Origin: Roridomyces roridus
Lineage: Eukaryota; Basidiomycota; Agaricomycetes; Agaricales; Mycenaceae
Assembly: GCA_029378245.1 (NCBI GenBank)
Contig: JARKIF010000499.1
Location: 1 to 11,779, forward strand
Length of the DNA stretch: 11,779 nucleotides
Direction of reading: 5' to 3'
In this document: in pieces, positions 8,826 to 11,779 of the stretch
Layout of the letters: each line of letters begins with the position of its first letter
Numbering within the stretch: the stretch's first letter is position 1
The notes under the pieces: model-generated
Told to the model about the DNA's origin: nothing
Database searches by the model: none
The model's input: the letters and a program-made list of their open reading frames with translations, nothing else
Program-made: the position numbers and the translations under genes

Positions 8826-9463
8826 GTAAAACGATAGCCACCTATCTTCCATATCTCAGTAGCCACCATCTGAACACGCTCCTTCGGAGACACCAACGGA
8901 TCGACGGCAATAGTGTATGACCCGGAGAAAGCCACTGGACCACGTTTAAAATGGCCTCGGAAGGCATCGAAGAAGCCCTCAGCGTCCGCAAAGGTCTCCC
9001 CTCCGTCACGCTCTCCTGCGCCGGCGTCGTCTTCCGAGTCTGAGTCCACTGTGGTCCGTGGACGTGTCGAGGGTCGCTCATCGGCATCGTCATCCGCTGG
9101 CCGCCCTCGTTTCCCACTGTCGGACGCCTGGGTATCGAGAGAAGTATTCGGCTGGGATTTACTAGCGCGTTTCTTGCGTTGCGCGTTGCGATCCTTTTCG
9201 CGGCAAGCGTCGCAGGTCTTTACAGTAGAGTCCAAGGGTAGCTTGTTGTGGCACCACCTCTTGCCGCACTCTTTCGGCGTGCCATTCGTGTCGGCGGGTG
9301 ATGCTGGGGGCGGCGCACTATCCATGGACACAAATGTGTAGTTCATGGTCAGAGAGAAGAGATTGGTGGCACGCAGCGCGACGTTGTTTACATAAGACGC
9401 GTACAATACGAGAAATAATGCTCTAACTCGGGTATGTAGAACAATACAATCATATTCTGATTT

Positions 9464-9498
9464 GATTTCCTTTTTTGGATGTCAGAGGTGGGGGAGGC
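9464..9498 (-). repeat. Inner inverted-repeat block, right arm of MULE
   Basis: GATTTCCTTTTTTGGATGTC then AGAGGTGGGGGAGGC, inverse partner of 5995-6031. In this arm it lies about 880 bp from the element's end, upstream of the transposase start, so the sequence between it and the outer repeat is about 740 bp against 47 bp on the left. Confidence 0.75.
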
Positions 9499-10239
9499 GT
9501 TGGCTGGCTCATCCTCTACGCTCTACCGTCTCTTTCTTGCCGCAACGGACTCCCAGATTGCGCTCAAGACCTTCCAGTTCTGCCCGTCCACTGGACCCTC
9601 ACATCTGCATATCCGGCCTGGTCCGCAAGACAAAGATGCGGCACACCAACACACCTCAAGAGTCGACGGAGCGGTCTACCGAGAGCTGACGCACGAGCTG
9701 GGAGAGGATGAAGGGTTGGGCTCAAGGTGTGTCGCAGTCTTCTCCCGCTTCCAAGAGGGTCTCACTGTATACATAGTCGTCGCCACCGTGACCGACACGT
9801 CGGTCGACGGTGACCGCATCCACCCATACGATTCTATGCCAACGACTACCACCGTTGTTTCCTGCTCGTTACACCCTTCGCTCATCACCAGGCCATGTGC
9901 CAAGGCCCTCGGGTGGTCCCTGGACGAGGATGTGTCGGACTTTGGCGCGTCCCTCGTTAGTGCATCGTTGGCCGCTCATCCTCTCCGCGACGCGAGTAGA
10001 CCTCAACTTGTGCAACGCTCGGGTTTGGTGCGACTCTTGATCAGTGCTCAGCGCTCGTCGGAAGGTCAAGGCGACCCGAGTGGACTCCGATGGAAGCAGC
10101 ACGCTCAGCGCTGTACCTGTACTCGCATTTCTTTCAATGTACGCAGTAGTATGGACCTAACGGTAATAGATTATAATCGTATGTCGACAACGGGGCTGTA
10201 TTGCGGGGCTAGCTCGTCGAAGGCCCCAGAGACGAGCAA
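9499..10239. other. Extra segment in right arm of MULE; possible captured DNA
   Basis: About 740 bp sit between the outer terminal repeat and the inner inverted block, where the left arm has 47 bp. An open plus-strand frame (9479-10294, 271 codons) crosses it and runs on into the terminal repeat, so its last ~18 residues are repeat-encoded. I recognise no domain in it, and minus-strand frames through the segment are broken. It may be a captured host fragment (Pack-MULE style), a decayed second gene, or the transposase promoter region. The transposase promoter must lie here or just downstream. A GC-rich imperfect palindrome is at about 9783-9811 (GACCGA-CACG-TCGGTC at its core). Confidence 0.4.
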
Positions 10240-10381
10240 CACTTACACCTGTGCCGAAGTGCCGAATAGCCTTATATGGATTATTAATCATTGATCGGAA
10301 GCACCCCCAATTCAAACTCAGATCGACCAGCCTGTCTATCGACAGTGAAGCTTTCGATACAACAGGCTGGATTCGAGCCTA
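10240..10381 (-). repeat. MULE terminal inverted repeat, right (~142 bp)
   Basis: Inverse copy of 5805-5947. Its tip also folds, with 9-bp arms CCAGCCTGT (10327-10335) and ACAGGCTGG (10362-10370), but the hairpin sequence is partly different from the left one (C for T and G for A exchanges keep the pairing). The long shared block near 10261-10326 is the best conserved. Confidence 0.9.
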
Positions 10382-10390
10382 CAATACCTG
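10382..10390. repeat. MULE target-site duplication, right
   Basis: CAATACCTG, the second copy of the 9-bp target duplication. It is followed by the rest of the interrupted tandem-repeat unit. Confidence 0.93.
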
Positions 10391-10602
10391 CAGCGTTTTG
10401 GTTTGACGAGTCACGGAAGAAAAAGTGATATAGATAACTCTTATGGCTCAGGCTCGAGTCGAAAGAACACTCTCTGCGTGACGCCTCACAACACTTTCAC
10501 ATCAAATGGGACCACCCAACGGACCCTCGAGTCCAGTGCTGGTTGAAAAGTGAACCAACGGCAGCGTCTCACCCTCACGATTCTGGGAAAAGGAAAACAT
10601 AT

Positions 10603-10611
10603 GTCCCCTCC
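10603..10611. repeat. Target-site duplication of miniature element, left
   Basis: GTCCCCTCC, identical to 10680-10688. Flanking bases differ (T before, T after), so the duplication is exactly 9 bp, as for the large MULE. Confidence 0.9.
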
Positions 10612-10679
10612 TAGACTCGAGGACCAGTCTGTCTATGAGATGTCTATCGACAACTCATAGACAGACCAGCTCTGGTCTA
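10612..10679. mobile_element. 68-bp miniature palindromic MULE-type element (MITE)
   Basis: The element is framed by TAGAC...GTCTA and by a perfect 9-bp direct duplication, GTCCCCTCC, at 10603-10611 and 10680-10688. Almost all of it is one palindrome: CCAGTCTGTCTATGAG (10624-10639) pairs with CTCATAGACAGACCAG (10654-10669) at 14 of 16 positions around a 14-nt centre. Read from the right end, it begins TAGACCAGAGCTGGTCTGTC then TATGAG...TGTCGATAGACA, which follows the left tip of the 4.6-kb MULE (TAGACCGGAGCCGGTCTGTC, TATGAA...TGTCGATAGACA) base for base apart from a few changes. It has no coding capacity and would depend on a transposase supplied elsewhere. Confidence 0.88.
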
Positions 10680-10688
10680 GTCCCCTCC
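10680..10688. repeat. Target-site duplication of miniature element, right
   Basis: GTCCCCTCC, second copy. It is followed by GGAAAACGC, the rest of the interrupted repeat unit. Confidence 0.9.
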
Positions 10689-11350
10689 GGAAAACGCAAT
10701 ATGGCTCGGAAAAGTGATACAATAGCCGTATTTTGCTCTCTCCGCGGGGAAAAAATCCTGAGCCTGCATCATGGCTCGGGCTCGAATCAAACGAACAGTT
10801 TCTGCGTGGAGGTATTGGACCATCTCTTCGAATTATTCGCAGAACTGGGACCATCCAACCGAACCTCTTCAGCTTCAGCTGAAAAGTGATCCAGTAGCGG
10901 TTTTTTTTTTGCTCTCCCCCGCGCGGCAAAGAAAAGGCAGAAATACACGCCCTAAGCGCCATGACTCAGGCTCGAATCGAACGAACACTCCCTGCGTGGA
11001 GGTATTAGACGGTTTCTTCGAATTATTCGCAAATCTGGGACCACCCAACCGAACCTTTCCATCCGAGTTGAGAAATGATCCAATCGCAGCGTTTTGCCCT
11101 CAAGAATTCGAGACAAGAAGCAATGAAAAATCGGTGAGCACCTTTTGATGCGCTGGGCTAGAATACGGAGGTTCATCCAAGGCTAGTAGGTAATCCAACC
11201 TTCTTTCCGAAAACCAAAAGAAAACTCTGCTGCCGGCCTCCCGACGACCAGCAAGGTCCCGCGTCCTTGATCAAGTGAATGACCCCTGTGATTTTTTTTC
11301 GGTGATTTTATGTTTTACTAATCATGCGAATCACCTCTTTACATGGTCCC

Positions 11351-11432
11351 AGTCGGACGAGACAGCAGAGCGATGAATGGAGCGGCCCGGTGAGGTCATG
11401 AGGTCGATCATGTACCTCGTCCGACTCACCGG
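11351..11432. repeat. Nested inverted repeat
   Basis: AGTCGGACGAG (11351-11361) is the exact inverse of CTCGTCCGACT (11416-11426), and CCGGTGA (11387-11393) is the exact inverse of TCACCGG (11426-11432). The two pairs interleave, so the sequence could adopt alternative folds. No flanking 9-bp duplication is seen, so it is not shown to be a mobile element. Confidence 0.5.
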
Positions 11433-11667
11433 TCGATCGACGCTACAGAATAGGATCTCCTGTGCCTTCCTTCCTGTTCACCACGGCGCACTCGAGTACC
11501 AGGGTCCCAGGACAATATCCTTTTGATGCTTATACTCACAGAGAAAAGATGATCATCTGCAAGTAAGGAGCAGTAGGTCGACCAAAAAGAGACGACTAAG
11601 CGCCGCAAGGCTGGGACTCGAGTCGAACGAAGACCTGCCGAAGGACATGTTCGAAGAGTGTTCGAAA

Positions 11668-11744
11668 GAAGGCGTAGTGCATTGCCACTTCTGGATAGTT
11701 CACAACATTACAGGCAGTCCAATCCCCACTCCTGCTACGCCTTC
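11668..11744. repeat. Short inverted repeat (10-bp arms)
   Basis: GAAGGCGTAG (11668-11677) is the exact inverse of CTACGCCTTC (11735-11744), with 57 bp between the arms. No direct duplication flanks it. Function is unknown. Confidence 0.4.
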
Positions 11745-11779
11745 TCGCTCAACTCGTTCCCTGAAAGATACTTCAGCAC

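Larger units (their letters stand above)
6058..9325 (-). pseudogene. MULE transposase, four exons, frame-disrupted
   Basis: A DDE-type transposase that would bind the terminal repeats and cut and join the element. Four exons are inferred: 9325-8826, 8773-8197, 8146-7055 and 7006-6058, about 1,040 codons, normal for this family. The start is the ATG at 9325 (TCCATGGA context), which leads straight into a zinc-binding cluster C20-C25-C38-C41 and a basic RKKR stretch. Next is a DNA-binding-like region (IGGYRF/TVKDNK, KRYPCKSKLSISC). The catalytic core has the first Asp in EIGVDATYDTNSK (about residue 357), the second in FTHVDKDMAEI (about 424), and the C/H motif in LCWWHLRRAV (444-447); the third acid cannot be assigned. 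An acidic Ser/Asp/Gly-rich linker follows, then RFCPAEYRDAIINMMERHYC, CWRKDFKREWRKLEKRPITL, a SWIM-like CTCPAFAISRFLICK, and a C-terminal EGLKYQRQFRDQRMLQALQR tract. Frame breaks occur near 8237, 7221, 7171, 7121, 6982, 6971, 6711, 6682 and 6641, with more between 6630 and 6470. As given, the first break lies just before the first catalytic Asp, so no active protein can be read from this sequence. Confidence 0.85.
5805..10381 (-). mobile_element. Full-length Mutator-like DNA transposon (MULE), 4,577 bp
   Basis: The element is bounded by TAG...CTA, by inverted terminal repeats of about 140 bp, and by a perfect 9-bp direct duplication CAATACCTG at 5796-5804 and 10382-10390. A 9-bp duplication and long terminal repeats are the known hallmarks of Mutator-like elements. 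The transposase gene inside (minus strand) belongs to the same superfamily, so structure and coding content agree. The ancestral empty site can be read from the neighbouring repeat unit near 5167-5215, which runs CAATACCTGCAGCGTTTTGG without interruption. Strand is given as that of the transposase. The transposase reading frame is broken, so this copy may not be autonomous. Confidence 0.93.
10391..11140. repeat. Tandem ~180-bp repeat array, right part (rest of unit 6, units 7-10)
   Basis: After the MULE, unit 6 finishes at 10391-10442 with CAGCGTTTTGGTTTGACGAG, the same continuation as the intact unit 2 near 5174. Units 7-10 begin at about 10443, 10701, 10771 and 10961. Unit 7 contains the 68-bp miniature element; without it and one duplication it is 181 bp. 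Unit 8 is internally deleted, jumping from ATGGCTCGG straight to AAAAGTGAT. Units 9 and 10 are well preserved. Right boundary is approximate. Confidence 0.85.
11141..11779. other. Stretch without a supported gene; two inverted repeats
   Basis: No coding region is supported. A fragment at about 11609-11640 (GGGACTCGAGTCGAACGAAG, then ACCTGCCGAAGGAC) resembles the B-box and downstream part of the dispersed repeats near positions 1170-1240. Inverted repeats lie at 11351-11432 and at 11668-11744 and are listed separately. Confidence 0.45.

Noticed and set aside
5805..10381. Kyakuja/Dileera/Zisupton-type transposon, suggested by the hairpin ends
   Set aside because: The transposase motifs (HVDKDMAEI, CWWH, SWIM-like finger) and the 9-bp duplication fit Mutator-like elements, not that superfamily.
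4873..11140. CRISPR-like array
   Set aside because: The repeated unit is the whole ~180 bp with gradual divergence, not short identical repeats separated by unique spacers, and the setting is a eukaryotic genome.

Overview
The window looks like nuclear DNA of a basidiomycete fungus, most likely a mushroom-forming Agaricomycete. The clues are very short introns (47-52 nt, GTRNGT...YAG), a host F-box/leucine-rich-repeat gene and a glutathione S-transferase-like gene of kinds common in that class, and a Mutator-like (MULE) transposase whose motifs (HVDKDMAEI, CWWHLRRAV, a CTCP...CK SWIM-like finger) I know from agaricomycete elements. No bacterial operon, CRISPR array or rRNA is present.

Layout. 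1-1585: no gene; scattered copies of repeats carrying a tRNA-like T-arm/B-box (GTTCGATTC on the minus strand), including a 156-159 bp direct-repeat pair at 156-314 and 1105-1260. 1586-3186 (minus): F-box/LRR-type gene with one visible intron and several frame breaks. 3187-3964: intergenic space between divergent genes. 3965-4761 (plus): intronless GST-like gene with five single-base frame breaks. 4873-5804 and 10391 to about 11140: one tandem array of a roughly 180 bp repeat, split by a transposon. 5805-10381: a complete 4,577 bp MULE with roughly 140 bp terminal inverted repeats and a perfect 9-bp target-site duplication (CAATACCTG), carrying a four-exon transposase gene on the minus strand (6058-9325). 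10612-10679: a 68-bp palindromic miniature element made of MULE-like terminal sequence with its own perfect 9-bp duplication (GTCCCCTCC). 11141-11779: no gene seen, two inverted repeats.

How the parts relate. Both insertions lie inside units of the same tandem repeat, and removing each element plus one copy of its 9-bp duplication restores a unit of normal length (187 and 181 bp). The 68-bp element shares its first ~37 bases with the MULE end, so it is a plausible non-autonomous partner. The MULE ends are themselves hairpins. The right arm of the MULE has about 740 bp of extra sequence between two blocks that are much closer together in the left arm, so it may hold captured DNA.

Caution: the transposase, the GST-like gene and the F-box gene all show single-base frame breaks, mostly losses that could be explained by a homopolymer run short by one base. 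This could be real decay of all three genes, or uncorrected indel error in a long-read assembly. The genes are therefore reported as disrupted, and the choice is left open.
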